From Jeotgalibacillus haloalkalitolerans (lineage in GTDB: Bacteria; Bacillota; Bacilli; Bacillales; Jeotgalibacillaceae): DNA of 64,000 bases. The notes under the pieces were generated by a model. The model saw nothing but the letters and a program-made list of their open reading frames with translations. It had not been told where the DNA came from and ran no database searches. The position numbers were made by a program, and so were the translations under genes. The stretch spans positions 149,620-213,619 of the forward strand of contig NZ_JAXQNN010000005.1 in the NCBI RefSeq assembly GCF_034427455.1, read 5' to 3'. Below are positions 1-11,239 of this stretch, in pieces (within the stretch, counting starts at the first letter, position 1; every line of letters begins with the position of its first letter).

Positions 1-2333
<2,333 letters not shown>

Positions 2334-2412
2334 ATTGATCTCTCCCCCGTAATGGATTACTGCTCAGAAGGCAGCTTTTTTAAAAATATTCAGTTTTCTC
2401 ACCTGGTCATAA

Positions 2413-2438
2413 ATACCCTAATGAATGTTTCGTAAAAC
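2413..2438 (-). promoter_or_regulatory. Candidate sigma-B promoter of the formate dehydrogenase gene
   Basis: Read on the minus strand: GTTTTA, 14-base spacer, GGGTAT. The -10 is a perfect match to the sigma-B consensus and the -35 differs from GTTTAA by one base. It lies 80 bases upstream of the GTG start. B. subtilis yjgC, the homologue, is a known sigma-B general stress gene, which supports the reading. Not experimentally shown here. Confidence 0.55.
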
Positions 2439-2503
2439 TAGATTCTCTGAAAAAAGACATATTTTCGACAAAATTCTTGGAAGAGGATGGATGGGAGAGT
2501 GAG

Positions 2504-2680
2504 GCGTTCAGGGGGATTGCTGCAAGGTTACGGAGAGATTTCTATAACTTCCAAGGTGGAATGCTACCGGTTTCCGGGGGGATTGCCGCAACTTTAGCGG
2601 GAATTGCTACAACTTCCCGGGCGTATCGCTAAAACTTTAGCGCGGATTGCTACATCCCCGACCAAAACAGCGACAGCATC
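2504..2680 (-). repeat. Interspersed TGTAGCAATC-type repeat, copy 1
   Basis: Non-coding stretch between fdhF and moaB. On the minus strand it reads as a string of units TGTAGCAATCC / TTAGCGATACGCCCGGG / TGTAGCAATTCC, spaced about 24-26 bases, preceded by TGTCGCTGTTTTGG. This is the longest copy (about seven degenerate units). Other copies lie near 21.2, 21.4, 53.6 and 60.6 kb. Short reading frames through it are repeat-driven and not credible genes. Confidence 0.85.
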
Positions 2681-2686
2681 CAAAAC

Positions 2687-2715
2687 AAAAACCGCAGCCC
2701 GGTGCCGCGGTTTTT
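2687..2715 (-). terminator. Rho-independent terminator of the moeA-moaB operon
   Basis: Stem AAAAACCGC / GCGGTTTTT around an 11-base loop, abutting the moaB stop codon (2715-2717). It separates the Moco operon from fdhF downstream. Confidence 0.85.
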
Positions 2716-3224
2716 TACTGGTCTTTATTCAATTCACGTATCACGTGCCCAAGCTCAGGCAATATCAGCTTTTCCATCGCAAGCTTCACTGCACCTGTTG
2801 AGCCGGGTGTTGAGAATACGGCTGTTTTGCTGGCAACACCTGCAACTGCACGCGACATCATCGCAGCTGAACCGATGTCTTCTGTATAGCTTAAGAACCT
2901 GAACAGTTCCCCAAATCCAGGGATTTCTTTTTCAAATAGCGGCGTTACGGCTTCAATGGTGACGTCCCGTGCAGCTAACCCGGTTCCTCCATTGATCAGA
3001 ACCGCCTGGATTCCGTCGTCCATCAGTCCGGCTTTAACCGCCTGCTGAATCAGGATGATTTCATCTGTAACGATTTCATAAGCAGCGACCTCATGACCTG
3101 ATGCCTGAAGCATCTCTTTCATCTGCCTGCCGCTTTTATCTGTTTCTTCCGTTCTTGTGTCACTGACTGTGATGACTTTACAGGCAACCGTGCGCGGCGC
3201 CTGCTTTTTATGTTCTTCATGCAA
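2715..3224 (-). CDS. moaB: Molybdopterin adenylyltransferase-like protein MoaB
   Basis: MoaB/MogA family, 169 residues, usual length. Acts in activation (adenylylation) of molybdopterin before metal insertion. The family fold is visible from KVITVSDTR near the N-terminus, the substrate-binding INGGTGLAARDVT motif in the middle and FSTPGSTGAVKLAM near the end. The start is TTG at 3224, because the only nearby Shine-Dalgarno (AAGGAG) precedes it and no ATG lies closer. Last gene of the Moco operon, 15 bases after moaA. A short C-terminal tail overlaps the terminator stem. Confidence 0.93.
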   Translation of the reverse strand: MHEEHKKQAPRTVACKVITVSDTRTEETDKSGRQMKEMLQASGHEVAAYEIVTDEIILIQQAVKAGLMDDGIQAVLINGGTGLAARDVTIEAVTPLFEKEIPGFGELFRFLSYTEDIGSAAMMSRAVAGVASKTAVFSTPGSTGAVKLAMEKLILPELGHVIRELNKDQ

Positions 3225-3239
3225 GTGATTTCAGCTCCT

Positions 3240-4247
3240 TTATCCGCCGATATAAGACATTTCAATTTTAGGACGGTTTTTCGCTGTTTCTTCTGTTCTT
3301 TCATCAGAGTAACGGTCTTTTCTCACACGCCAGATTGATGAAACTGCTTCAACTAGCTCAGTGTGATTCTTCGTCTGAACCGCCTTTTTCAGATCGTGGC
3401 CTTCTGTCGCGAACAGACATGTGTACATTTTCCCATCTGCTGACAGTCTTGCACGTGTACACGTCGAGCAGAATGAATCTGATACAGAAGAGATTACCCC
3501 GACTTCAGTATCCGTTCCTTTATAAATGTAGCGGTCAGCTACTTCACCGTAATAATTCGGATCAGCCGGTTCCACTTCAAATTCTTCATTCAGCATGCCA
3601 ATGATTTCTTTTTTCGTGACGACAGATGACATTTTCCAGCCGTTTGTACTGCCGACATCCATGAATTCAATGAACCTTAACATGATGCCACGTTCTTTAA
3701 AGTAGCGCGCCATCGGGAGGATCTGATCGTCATTCACACCTTTTTGCACGACCATATTAATTTTCACTTCAAGTCCAGCTTCAAGTGCAGCATCTATTCC
3801 TTTAATTACAGGCTTCGTACTGACGTTTCTGCCGTTCATTTTTTTAAAAACGTCCTCTTCAATTGCATCCATACTAATATTGACGCGCTGAAGTCCGGCA
3901 GCCTTCAGTTTCCCTGCAAGCTTTGGCAGCATCATTGCATTCGTAGTGAGTGCAATGTCTTTGATCCCTTCGATTGCAGTGAGCTTCTCAATCAGCTCGT
4001 ACAGATCTTTTCTGAGGAGCGGTTCTCCCCCAGTCAGCCTGACTTTTTCAACACCCATTTCACTCATCGCCCTGACAAGCTTTTCAATTTCATCAAAAGT
4101 CAGGTACTGTTCTTTTGGCATAAAAGCAAAGTCCGGTCCGAATATTTCTGCCGGCATGCAGTATCCGCACCGGAAGTTACATTGATCGGTAACGGAAATT
4201 CGAATGTCATGCAGCGGCCGCTGATAAAAATCTTTAATCGGTTCCAT
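3240..4247 (-). CDS. moaA: GTP 3',8-cyclase MoaA
   Basis: Radical SAM enzyme that converts GTP to 3',8-cyclo-GTP, the first step of molybdopterin synthesis. 335 residues, normal length. The SAM cluster motif CNFRCGYC gives Cys23, Cys27 and Cys30; the second, GTP-binding 4Fe-4S cluster is seen as CSTC plus a Cys 14 residues later ([19 protein letters not shown]). The protein ends in the conserved Gly-Gly tail (SYIGG) needed in the family for catalysis with MoaC. Start ATG follows AGGAGGACGACGG. It overlaps mobA by 14 bases, indicating translational coupling. Confidence 0.97.
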   Translation of the reverse strand: MEPIKDFYQRPLHDIRISVTDQCNFRCGYCMPAEIFGPDFAFMPKEQYLTFDEIEKLVRAMSEMGVEKVRLTGGEPLLRKDLYELIEKLTAIEGIKDIALTTNAMMLPKLAGKLKAAGLQRVNISMDAIEEDVFKKMNGRNVSTKPVIKGIDAALEAGLEVKINMVVQKGVNDDQILPMARYFKERGIMLRFIEFMDVGSTNGWKMSSVVTKKEIIGMLNEEFEVEPADPNYYGEVADRYIYKGTDTEVGVISSVSDSFCSTCTRARLSADGKMYTCLFATEGHDLKKAVQTKNHTELVEAVSSIWRVRKDRYSDERTEETAKNRPKIEMSYIGG

Positions 4248-4854
4248 CCGTCGTCCTCCTCTGTGCGTATTGCTTTACTTGCTCATATGCCTGCTGATCA
4301 TTGATATTACTGAAGGCTGCTTCGCTGATCCCAAGTCCGGTATGCGGTACCTCCAGCCAGTTAACCTGTTCAAAAAAGCTTCTCATCCGGAAATCCCCTT
4401 CTTCCAGCTGAGCTTTAATGACTGGGAGACAGCTTCCTGAATACACAGCTGATAATGGCTGCAACTTCCCATTCACCGATGGAATCAGTGCCTGTATATC
4501 TTTTTGACTGCTAAAAAAGTTCAGCAGTTTTTCTGCATCCTCTTTTTCAAATAGCGGCATATCACACGGCAATGTGATGATCACTTCTGCGTCAGTCTTT
4601 GTCATCAGTGCAAATAATCCACCCAGCGGTCCGCATGATTCATAGGGTGGGAGGTCTGTCACCAGCTTTCCTGAAAAGCCGGGAAAATCATTCAGCTGAT
4701 CTTCTCTGACTGATAGCACGACGTCATTGCAGATCGGCGCGAGTGCATCCACTGCCCTTTCATAAAAGCGGCTGTCCTCCCAGGTGGCAAAGGCTTTCGG
4801 ACGGCCAAAGCGACGTGACTCGCCGCCTGCCATAACAGCTCCCTTTATCTTCAT
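4234..4854 (-). CDS. mobA: Molybdenum cofactor guanylyltransferase MobA
   Basis: Transfers GMP from GTP to molybdopterin to make the guanine dinucleotide cofactor used by DMSO-reductase-family enzymes such as the adjacent formate dehydrogenase. 206 residues. The nucleotidyltransferase signature [13 protein letters not shown] lies at residues 9-21, followed by LPCDMPLF, the metal-binding Asp region. Overlaps moaD by 4 bases and moaA by 14. Its presence fits a bis-MGD formate dehydrogenase as the client. Confidence 0.95.
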   Translation of the reverse strand: MKIKGAVMAGGESRRFGRPKAFATWEDSRFYERAVDALAPICNDVVLSVREDQLNDFPGFSGKLVTDLPPYESCGPLGGLFALMTKTDAEVIITLPCDMPLFEKEDAEKLLNFFSSQKDIQALIPSVNGKLQPLSAVYSGSCLPVIKAQLEEGDFRMRSFFEQVNWLEVPHTGLGISEAAFSNINDQQAYEQVKQYAQRRTTDGTD

Positions 4855-5081
4855 CCCCCGCTCACTGGCGGAATCAGGGCAACCGTATCATGTTCTGTTA
4901 CCTGATCATCAGGTAATGCGTACTCTTCATTGATTGCGACCAGGACACTATCCGACTGAATATGGTATTGTCTCTGCACTTCTTCAAGCAGTTCTTTGAC
5001 AGACATTTCTTTACGGTCAATCTGAATCATATTGCCGCCTGCAAGCTCCTTCAGGTGAGCAAAACAGTTCACTTTAATCAT
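4851..5081 (-). CDS. moaD: Molybdopterin synthase sulfur carrier subunit MoaD
   Basis: Ubiquitin-like sulfur carrier of 76 residues ending in the diagnostic Gly-Gly (PPVSGG), whose C-terminus is adenylylated by MoeB and thiocarboxylated before sulfur delivery to MoaE. Start ATG follows AAAGGAGG. The stop overlaps the mobA start by 4 bases and its start overlaps the moaE stop by 4, so moaE-moaD-mobA are translationally coupled and the two synthase subunits are encoded together. Confidence 0.96.
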   Translation of the reverse strand: MIKVNCFAHLKELAGGNMIQIDRKEMSVKELLEEVQRQYHIQSDSVLVAINEEYALPDDQVTEHDTVALIPPVSGG

Positions 5082-5527
5082 CTGATTTCCTCCTTTTCAG
5101 GGACACCGGCATTTGATTCAAGCTGATCACCGATCCACTCTTCACCGTCTTCCCACTTCTCTTTCTTCCAGATTGGCACAATCTGTTTGATCCGTTCAAT
5201 CGCATATTCATTTGCCTCATAGGCGTCTTTTCTGTGAGGGGTCGATACTGCAATCACAACAGCAATATCAGAGATTTCAAGCTTTCCGGTTCTGTGAGAG
5301 ATTGCTGTTACAGCGTCAGGCCAGCGTGTGGTGATTTCATCTCCAATTCTCTTAAGCTGCTTTTCTGCCATCGAGGCATAAGCTTCATATGTTAAATAAA
5401 GCGTGCGCTTCCCTTTTGTGAATTCTCTTACTGTTCCTGTAAATGTGACAACTGCCCCTGCTTCAGGGCGGATCACTTTCTGTGAGACCGCTTCAATTGA
5501 TAGCGGCTCAGATGTGACTTCAAACAT
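5078..5527 (-). CDS. moaE: Molybdopterin synthase catalytic subunit MoaE
   Basis: Large subunit of molybdopterin synthase; adds the two dithiolene sulfurs carried by MoaD to cyclic pyranopterin monophosphate. 149 residues. Family features seen: GAVVTFTGTVRE near the start, YEAYASMAE, the SHRTGKLEISD segment, HRKDAYEANEYAIERIK, and the catalytic-lysine region IWKKEKWEDG. Start ATG is preceded by AGGAGG. Overlaps the mobB stop by 8 bases. Confidence 0.96.
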   Translation of the reverse strand: MFEVTSEPLSIEAVSQKVIRPEAGAVVTFTGTVREFTKGKRTLYLTYEAYASMAEKQLKRIGDEITTRWPDAVTAISHRTGKLEISDIAVVIAVSTPHRKDAYEANEYAIERIKQIVPIWKKEKWEDGEEWIGDQLESNAGVPEKEEIR

Positions 5528-6029
5528 GGCTGCCAGCCTCCTTTAACCAGTTTCCAAACCAGTCTGTATATGATGTTACATCCTGATATTCAAATACTGT
5601 CAGATCCGGACGGTCAATTTGCACCGCAGAAATGACGGCTTTTATATTTAAGCACTGATCAAGCAGTGCCAGCTCTTCTTCATTCCGAATGACCACAATC
5701 TTGCTGAATGGCTCCCTTTTATATCCTTCTACAAGGATAACATGAAGGGGGAGGGTCCTGTAAAAAGTGAGCAGATTCTCTAAATCTGTCAATCCGCTCA
5801 CAGACTCAATCACAATAGCCCCAGAACCCTCGACTGTACTGATCGCAGCACCTGCCTGGAAGTGACGGCTGCTGTCCTTTGCAGTATTCGTGTAATCAGG
5901 TACGCCTCCATGACCATGATGCTTGATTGTTCCCGCTTTTAAACCATTCTCTGCAGCCGTTCTCACCAGGCGATTCATCACCGTCGTCTTCCCGCTGTTC
6001 TGATAGCCAACCACCTGCAAAATAGGCAT
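5520..6029 (-). CDS. mobB: Molybdopterin-guanine dinucleotide biosynthesis adapter MobB
   Basis: P-loop GTP-binding accessory protein of MGD synthesis, about 169 residues. The Walker A motif GYQNSGKTT is at the very N-terminus, and the family pattern KHHGHGG follows. The start is placed at ATG 6029, which overlaps the moeA stop as TAATG; a TTG two codons upstream (6035) is an alternative. Neither has a good Shine-Dalgarno, so translation is probably coupled to moeA. Confidence 0.92.
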   Translation of the reverse strand: MPILQVVGYQNSGKTTVMNRLVRTAAENGLKAGTIKHHGHGGVPDYTNTAKDSSRHFQAGAAISTVEGSGAIVIESVSGLTDLENLLTFYRTLPLHVILVEGYKREPFSKIVVIRNEEELALLDQCLNIKAVISAVQIDRPDLTVFEYQDVTSYTDWFGNWLKEAGSHV

Positions 6030-7285
6030 TACCAAGGCATTTCACTGCTTTCGGCTGTTTCAAGAAGTGCTATTTTCACCTGATCTCCGGCTGTAAAACC
6101 TCTTGTTCCACCAGGTAAGACGATCAGGCAATTCGTTGCAGCGAGCGAACTGACTGCACTCGATTTGTTAAACCCTGATGGACTGGCCTCAAGTCTGCCA
6201 TTGTTGATGGTGAGTGTCCCTCTGACAAAACGTGTAAATGGATTCGGCTTTGTAAAGTCTGCTCCAAGTACTGCTTTTTCTACAGGGAGATGTGGTTTTG
6301 GGTTCCCTAGCATTTGCTGGATCAATGGTCTTGTAAATAATTCAAACCCGACATAGCAGGCAGAAGGGTTGCCTGAAAGTCCAAATAAAAACTGTCCGTC
6401 TTTATGTGCAACCGTCGTGACACTCCCCGGACGCATCGCCACTTTATTAAATAACACCTCTGCTTCAAGGCGCTTATATACTTCAGGCAGGAAATCAAAG
6501 TCTCCAACCGACACACCGCCCGTTGTAATGAGGATATCCACTTCCTTCATTGCCTGTTTGACAGATTCATAGCATGCTTCAAGATCATCAGAAAGCTTAC
6601 CGAGCATCTTCACCTCTGCCCCTGCTCTTTCAATCTGGGCAGCAGCCATCAACGCATTACTGTTTCTGATTTTCCCCGGCTCAAGCGGCTCATTGACTTC
6701 GAGTAATTCTGATCCGGTCGCAAGCACCCCGACAACCGGTTTTGAAGCTGCAGTTATGTATTCATATCCAAAGGTCGCAAGCAGCGCAATCGTGCCCGGG
6801 TTGACGATGGCTCCTTTTTCAACCAGCACTGTCCCCTCTTTTGCATCCTCACCCTGAAATGAGATATTATCGCCCTTTTGAAATGATCGCTTGATTCTCA
6901 TGACACCGGGCTCAGGCTCTGAAGTTAACTCAAGCATGACGACTGCATCACATTCAGATGGCATCATCGCACCTGTCATAATCCGTGCTGCTTCAAATTC
7001 ACTGACTGGGACACTTTGTACAGATCCTGCACCAATCGTTTCTGTCACTTTAAAATCAAGCGGGTTCTCTCTTGAAGCATTTTCAGTGTCTGCTGAGCGG
7101 ACTGCAAATCCGTCATAAGGTGAACGGTCAAATGGCGGTACCGGATGCGTAGCGATTAAATCCTCTGCCAGCCTTCTTCCGAGCGCTTTCTCAATATGTA
7201 CTTTTTCAGTTTTAGAAAAAACTTGTTTTTCGATAACGCGCTGAACCGCCTCAGCTACGGGGATCGGTTTACGTTGTTCTACCAT
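6029..7285 (-). CDS. moeA: Molybdopterin molybdenumtransferase MoeA
   Basis: Inserts molybdate into adenylylated molybdopterin. 418 residues, full length. Motifs seen: PPFDRSPYDGFAVRS and IMTGAMMPSECDAVVM (MoeA N-terminal domain), then the MoCF_biosynth domain with GVLATGSELLE and ITTGGVSVGDFDF, and a C-terminal beta domain from about residue 340. First gene of the seven-gene operon. Its start faces moaC across about 60 bases, where both promoters must lie. Confidence 0.96.
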   Translation of the reverse strand: MVEQRKPIPVAEAVQRVIEKQVFSKTEKVHIEKALGRRLAEDLIATHPVPPFDRSPYDGFAVRSADTENASRENPLDFKVTETIGAGSVQSVPVSEFEAARIMTGAMMPSECDAVVMLELTSEPEPGVMRIKRSFQKGDNISFQGEDAKEGTVLVEKGAIVNPGTIALLATFGYEYITAASKPVVGVLATGSELLEVNEPLEPGKIRNSNALMAAAQIERAGAEVKMLGKLSDDLEACYESVKQAMKEVDILITTGGVSVGDFDFLPEVYKRLEAEVLFNKVAMRPGSVTTVAHKDGQFLFGLSGNPSACYVGFELFTRPLIQQMLGNPKPHLPVEKAVLGADFTKPNPFTRFVRGTLTINNGRLEASPSGFNKSSAVSSLAATNCLIVLPGGTRGFTAGDQVKIALLETAESSEMPW

Positions 7286-7345
7286 TTCATCTGCTCCTTT
7301 CAGGTCGTGCTACAATGGGTATATTAATTAATTGAGGTGATAGCA

Positions 7346-7846
7346 GTGTCAGATTTAACACATTTTAATGAACAGGGCCGCGCCAGAATGGTCGATATTT
7401 CCGACAAGCATGAAACAGTCAGAATCGCGGTTGCGCACTCAAGTATTGTAGTAAATGAAGAAATCTATCAGCATATCCAAAACGGGACATCTAAAAAAGG
7501 CGATGTACTCGCAGTTGCGCAGGTGGCTGGTATTATGGCTGCCAAACAGACGTCAACCATCATCCCTATGTGCCACCCGCTTTCTTTAAGCGGAATCGAT
7601 CTGGCTTTTGAATGGGATCTTGATTCCCGCTATGAACTGAAAATTTCAGCTTCAGTAAAGACAAAAGGCAGTACAGGCGTTGAGATGGAAGCACTCACCG
7701 CTGCTTCAGTGAGTGCTTTGACGATCTATGATATGTGTAAGGCATCTGACAAGGGAATGGTCATCGGACCAACCTTCCTCGCTGAAAAGACCGGCGGGAA
7801 AAATGGTGACTATCTGCGGGACAGAAGCCCGGAGATGAAGCTTTAA
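7346..7846 (+). CDS. moaC: Cyclic pyranopterin monophosphate synthase MoaC
   Basis: Works after MoaA to form cyclic pyranopterin monophosphate. 166 residues from GTG 7346; an in-frame GTG at 7337 is rejected because it lies inside the Shine-Dalgarno GAGGTGAT that correctly spaces the later GTG. Conserved features: MVDISDK near the start, [11 protein letters not shown] with the Cys-His pair, and [23 protein letters not shown] followed by the KGM loop. Transcribed away from moeA; its stop overlaps the convergent MFS gene by 4 bases. Confidence 0.96.
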   Translation: MSDLTHFNEQGRARMVDISDKHETVRIAVAHSSIVVNEEIYQHIQNGTSKKGDVLAVAQVAGIMAAKQTSTIIPMCHPLSLSGIDLAFEWDLDSRYELKISASVKTKGSTGVEMEALTAASVSALTIYDMCKASDKGMVIGPTFLAEKTGGKNGDYLRDRSPEMKL

Positions 7847-8976
7847 CGCAGCCTGCCAATCGCAATAAAGATCAGACTGACTGTCAGAATCAAAGCAGCG
7901 CCGCCGGTAAAAGGCAGGCCTGCTTTTTCACTGACAAACCCTGCTAAGCTTGAGCCTGCTACAACACCGGCTGAGAAGAAGGAATAAAAAATCCCAAACG
8001 CTTTCCCTCTCGTTGCTTTATTAGACATGTCCGTCACCATTTGATTCATTGACGGGAAGATCAAAGCAAATCCAATGCCGTAAACAAACATCAGCACAGG
8101 AATGATCACAGGTAATGTGATCCACTGAATCAGTCCAAGTATCAGACCGATCGTAATCAGCCCTGTTGCAGTCAGTTTTTCAGATGTGAATCTATCGTAT
8201 ATTTTATTCAGTCTCGTAACGAAAATAATGACGGCTGTTATACCGAATATACTTAACCAGATCCCCGCAGAGGCCTGCGTCAGCCCGAGATCCTCCGCTT
8301 TTAAAGGCAGTGCGAATGCAAGTGTACCGTTACTGACCATCAGAGCAAACGCTGCTAGCGATGCCTGCTGAAGCTTTTTGTCTTTTAACAGTTCCAGAAT
8401 CGGTGCGCCTGTAACCACTCTTCTCTCTCTTTCCCTGAATGACTCAGATACATACCTGATCGTAAGCCAGATACAGATGGCAAAAAGAACGGCCACTGAA
8501 TAGAACACAGCATCTGTTAAACCATTCGCTGCAAGTATGCCACCGGCTGCCGGCCCTAAAATCGCTGCACTCCCGATCCCGGCACCAATGTAGGCCATCG
8601 GTTTCGTGCTTCTTTTCGCAGCATAGTCACCTGCAATCGCAAATACACACGGGATCAACAGACCGCTGACTACACCATGAACCGCTCTGACCACCAGCAG
8701 CTGACCTGCATCCTGCGCAAGCGGATAAAATAAAAGAACCGCGGCAGACAGCACTGTTCCGATTACCAGAATCGGTTTTCTGCCATATCGGTCCACTGCA
8801 TAACCGCCTGCTATATTCCCAACGACATTCAGTGCTGAATAAACCGCAATAATCAGGCCGGCCATGGTTTCAGTCGCACCCAGGCTGATCGCGTAAGGTG
8901 TCATCACCGGAAGCTGAATGAATGTATCAATAAATGTCACGATAATGATGAAGTAAATGATCTTGGTCATGGTCAT
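7843..8976 (-). CDS. MFS transporter, substrate unknown
   Basis: Major facilitator superfamily membrane protein of 377 residues with 11-12 hydrophobic segments. The MFS signature between helices 2 and 3 is visible as [14 protein letters not shown], and a second-half equivalent around RFTSEKL. The resemblance is to drug/proton antiporter-like carriers; nothing in the sequence points to a substrate. It stands alone between convergent moaC and co-oriented moeB, behind the moeB terminator. Location inside the Moco region might suggest a link to molybdate, nitrate or formate handling, but the family match does not support any of these. Confidence 0.85.
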   Translation of the reverse strand: MTMTKIIYFIIIVTFIDTFIQLPVMTPYAISLGATETMAGLIIAVYSALNVVGNIAGGYAVDRYGRKPILVIGTVLSAAVLLFYPLAQDAGQLLVVRAVHGVVSGLLIPCVFAIAGDYAAKRSTKPMAYIGAGIGSAAILGPAAGGILAANGLTDAVFYSVAVLFAICIWLTIRYVSESFRERERRVVTGAPILELLKDKKLQQASLAAFALMVSNGTLAFALPLKAEDLGLTQASAGIWLSIFGITAVIIFVTRLNKIYDRFTSEKLTATGLITIGLILGLIQWITLPVIIPVLMFVYGIGFALIFPSMNQMVTDMSNKATRGKAFGIFYSFFSAGVVAGSSLAGFVSEKAGLPFTGGAALILTVSLIFIAIGRLR

Positions 8977-9061
8977 ATCTTCTTTCTTCTTATACTGTGA
9001 GTTAATCTTACCATTCCCTTAATTAATTTGTGAAAACACTGTACTTTCCGGTTATTTAAAA

Positions 9062-9096
9062 AGCGGATTCCCTTTTGCTTCATTAGGGAATCCGCC
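9062..9096 (-). terminator. Terminator after moeB
   Basis: Perfect 11-bp stem GCGGATTCCCT / AGGGAATCCGC (9063-9073, 9085-9095) followed on the minus strand by a run of T. Ends the moeB transcript before the MFS gene. Confidence 0.88.
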
Positions 9097-9100
9097 TTTT

Positions 9101-10123
9101 TCAGTTAAATACCTTATGATAGACTTTCTTAGCTTCTCCCTTGTCACTGGTACCGTGTATCAGTACTCTTCCATCTTTAAAAATGACCATTCTGTATGGA
9201 TCAAATGTGATGCTGATCAAAAATTGATTGTATTGCACAGGCAGCCCCTGGGTTGAAAAGATTGTATGTAAATCCCCAAGATCTACACTCTTTTTTTCAG
9301 CGGGTCTGATCTGTACTGTATCCCGTCCACATAAAACAGCTGTTTTCATTGCTGTTTCCATTGATAGATATGGATAAGTCGGCTTTTCTCCACATGATGG
9401 ACAATCCGTTTTCTTCAGTCTCGAGACACCAACTGCCTGGTAATCGTTCTGCCACACATCAAATGTAACGAGCTTTCCGCTGAGTGCTTCAGTATTTCCC
9501 GTCAGGATTTTCAGTGCATCTGCTGTCTGGTGAGCAGTCACCATCATCACCGCCGGACTGATAATACCTGCCGTATCACATGTTTGTCCTGTTGGAGGTG
9601 TCGTTTCCCACAGACAGTTAAAGCACGGTGTGACACCCGGGACAACTGTAAAACTCATACCCGTGCTGCCGACACATGCACCATAAATCCATGGGAGTTT
9701 TAATTTCTGCGCCACATCATTAATGACAAATCTTGTTTCAAAGTTATCAGTCGCATCTATGATTAAGTGGCTCTTTTCAGCATACTTCAGCAAATCTTCA
9801 TAGGTGATATCCGCAACAACTGCCTCAATCTCAACGTAGCTGTTAACCTGCTCCAATCTATATTTAGCCGCTATTGCTTTTGGCATTTTTCTGCGTGCAT
9901 CCTGTTCACTATATAAAGATTGGCGCTGAAGGTTGCTCCATTCAACATAATCTCTATCGATAATCGTGATTTTTCCTACTCCTGCTCTTACCAGTGCTTC
10001 AGAGGCACCTGTTCCGAGCGCACCAGCGCCGATAATGAGTACATGCTTCCGGCTGAGTTCTTCCTGTCCGGTAGACCCGATCGGCTTGAAAAGCTCCTGT
10101 CGTGAGTATCGGTCCTGCTGCAA
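9101..10123 (-). CDS. moeB: MoeB/ThiF-type adenylyltransferase
   Basis: E1-like enzyme that adenylylates the C-terminus of MoaD (or ThiS). 340 residues, the usual size of Bacillus MoeB. The nucleotide-binding motif IIGAGALGTGASEALVRAG follows RYSRQELF; IIDRDYVEWSNLQRQ and DATDNFETR are family motifs; the zinc CxxC pairs are CFNC and CPSC. The C-terminal about 90 residues look like a divergent rhodanese-type extension. The start is TTG 10123, spaced 8 bases from AGGGGG; the ATG at 10141 precedes that signal and is rejected. Single-gene unit with promoter and terminator; a Moco role is favoured over thiamine by location. Confidence 0.9.
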   Translation of the reverse strand: MQQDRYSRQELFKPIGSTGQEELSRKHVLIIGAGALGTGASEALVRAGVGKITIIDRDYVEWSNLQRQSLYSEQDARRKMPKAIAAKYRLEQVNSYVEIEAVVADITYEDLLKYAEKSHLIIDATDNFETRFVINDVAQKLKLPWIYGACVGSTGMSFTVVPGVTPCFNCLWETTPPTGQTCDTAGIISPAVMMVTAHQTADALKILTGNTEALSGKLVTFDVWQNDYQAVGVSRLKKTDCPSCGEKPTYPYLSMETAMKTAVLCGRDTVQIRPAEKKSVDLGDLHTIFSTQGLPVQYNQFLISITFDPYRMVIFKDGRVLIHGTSDKGEAKKVYHKVFN

Positions 10124-10159
10124 CTGATCCGCCCCCTTCATTTAAAATAGTTTTTTACT

Positions 10160-10188
10160 AAGATAGCAGTTATTACATGTCGCGACAA
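10160..10188 (-). promoter_or_regulatory. Predicted sigma-A promoter of moeB
   Basis: On the minus strand TTGTCG, exactly 17 bases, TATCTT, about 37 bases upstream of the chosen TTG start. Sequence match only. Confidence 0.45.
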
Positions 10189-10230
10189 GGTTACAGCTTA
10201 ATAATTCATACAATTCTTATTTTTAAGGAT

Positions 10231-10255
10231 GTTTAAAAGAATGTGACCCGGGAAA
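10231..10255 (+). promoter_or_regulatory. Candidate sigma-B promoter of the DUF3243 gene
   Basis: GTTTAA (perfect -35), 13-base spacer, GGGAAA (fits GGGWAW), 45 bases upstream of the start codon. Matches the Bacillus general stress promoter consensus. Confidence 0.6.
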
Positions 10256-10299
10256 CCACCTACTAGAAAAGCAAGTAAATTTTTACAGGAGGTTTTATC

Positions 10300-10608
10300 A
10301 TGGATATTGAAAACAAAGTAGAACAGGAAGCACGTCATACGGAACCTGAAAAGAAAGAAGAAATTCTTCAAAGCTTTGACCGCTTCAAGGATTACTTAGG
10401 CGATCAGGTATCTAAAGGTGAAAAACTGGGCCTCGGTGAAGAAGCACTTGCGAAAGGTGCTGAAAGAGTCGGAGATTACCTGGCTAAAAATGAAGAGCCT
10501 CGTAACCGTGAAGAAAAGCTTCTCCAGGAACTCTGGAAGCTTGGCGATAAAGAACAGCGTCACCAGCTGGCGCACCTGCTTGTCAGACTTGCACAATCAA
10601 CGAACTGA
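10300..10608 (+). CDS. DUF3243 domain protein (YmfJ-like)
   Basis: Small cytosolic helical protein of 102 residues. The DUF3243 core runs from about residue 25 to 100 with the recognisable DYLGDQVSKGEKLGLG, AERVGDYLA and the C-terminal HQLAHLLVRL. Molecular function is unknown in the family. Translation signal AGGAGG is strong. A sigma-B-like promoter upstream and an efficient terminator downstream make it a stand-alone stress-type gene. The N-terminal 25 charged residues are an extra compared with the shortest family members. Confidence 0.85.
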   Translation: MDIENKVEQEARHTEPEKKEEILQSFDRFKDYLGDQVSKGEKLGLGEEALAKGAERVGDYLAKNEEPRNREEKLLQELWKLGDKEQRHQLAHLLVRLAQSTN

Positions 10609-10618
10609 TATAGACGAG

Positions 10619-10645
10619 AGCCTCCGCCTGGTTGCGGAGGCTTTT
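10619..10645 (+). terminator. Terminator of the DUF3243 gene
   Basis: Stem GCCTCCGC / GCGGAGGC (10620-10627, 10634-10641) with TTTT after it, 11 bases past the stop codon. From here to 10840 I see no gene and no clear element. Confidence 0.85.
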
Positions 10646-10843
10646 GTATGTCCGGGGCCGGTGTTGAATAATGCGGCTGGGTGATTCAATTAAATGGAGT
10701 GCCCCACTGGAGCTAAACCTCTTACCCCTGCGCATGATACAAATACGATCCCGATAAAACACCTGCCACACCCCTCCACCCCTATCCGAAAAATATGACT
10801 TTGTAAATTTAATGTTAAGATCCACATTCATCCCTTCACAACT

Positions 10844-10871
10844 TTGCAAACCCCTGTTAAGATGCTAATAT
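10844..10871 (+). promoter_or_regulatory. Predicted promoter of the padR-chrA operon
   Basis: TTGCAA, 16-base spacer, TAATAT. The -10 overlaps the palindromic operator that follows, so a bound repressor would block RNA polymerase. Confidence 0.6.
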
Positions 10872-10888
10872 CGATTTTCGATATCGAA
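10869..10888 (+). promoter_or_regulatory. Probable PadR operator (two overlapping palindromes)
   Basis: TATCGATTTTCGATA (10869-10883) is a perfect inverted repeat with a 3-base centre, and TTCGATATCGAA (10877-10888) is a second perfect palindrome sharing its right arm. The site overlaps the predicted -10 and lies just before the PadR-type regulator gene, the usual place for an autoregulatory site. Confidence 0.65.
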
Positions 10889-10916
10889 TTACGATTTCAA
10901 TAAAGGGGACATGCGT

Positions 10917-11225
10917 ATGGATGATAAAATACTGCGAAAACTGTTTCTCGGCTTTATTCAGATCCACATTCTGCATCATGCACTTGAGCATCCGATCTAC
11001 GGAGCCTGGATGACTGAAGAGCTGCGTGAGCACGGCTATGAAATCAGCGCCGGTACACTCTATCCTATTCTTCACTCAATGGAAGCAGACGGCCTTTTGT
11101 TAAAAGAAGAACGAAAAGTCGACGGTCATATCAGAAAATACTATACGGCCACTGTCCGTGGTGAAGAAGTGTTAAAAGAAGCACGCAGCAAAGCGTATGA
11201 ACTGTTTAAGGAAATCAAGGATTAA
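10917..11225 (+). CDS. PadR family transcriptional regulator
   Basis: Winged-helix repressor of 102 residues with the PadR core: HALEHPIYGAWMTEEL, the recognition region EISAGTLYPILHSMEADGLL and the wing RKYYTATVRGEEVLKEA. The ATG at 10917 is chosen over 10911 because AAAGGGG is 8 bases from the former and only 2 from the latter. It precedes chrA by 14 bases and certainly shares its transcript. The likely role is to repress itself and chrA through the overlapping palindromes; the inducing signal (chromate or another stress) cannot be read from sequence. Confidence 0.92.
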   Translation: MDDKILRKLFLGFIQIHILHHALEHPIYGAWMTEELREHGYEISAGTLYPILHSMEADGLLLKEERKVDGHIRKYYTATVRGEEVLKEARSKAYELFKEIKD

Positions 11226-11239
11226 GAAGGGAGATTCAT

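Noticed and set aside
2604..2902. Several short plus-strand open frames in the fdhF-moaB gap
   Set aside because: They run through repeat copy 1, the terminator and the antisense of moaB; translations are repeat-driven.
4202..4304. Frameshift suspected where moaA and mobA overlap
   Set aside because: Both proteins are complete with conserved ends; the 14-base overlap is ordinary coupling.
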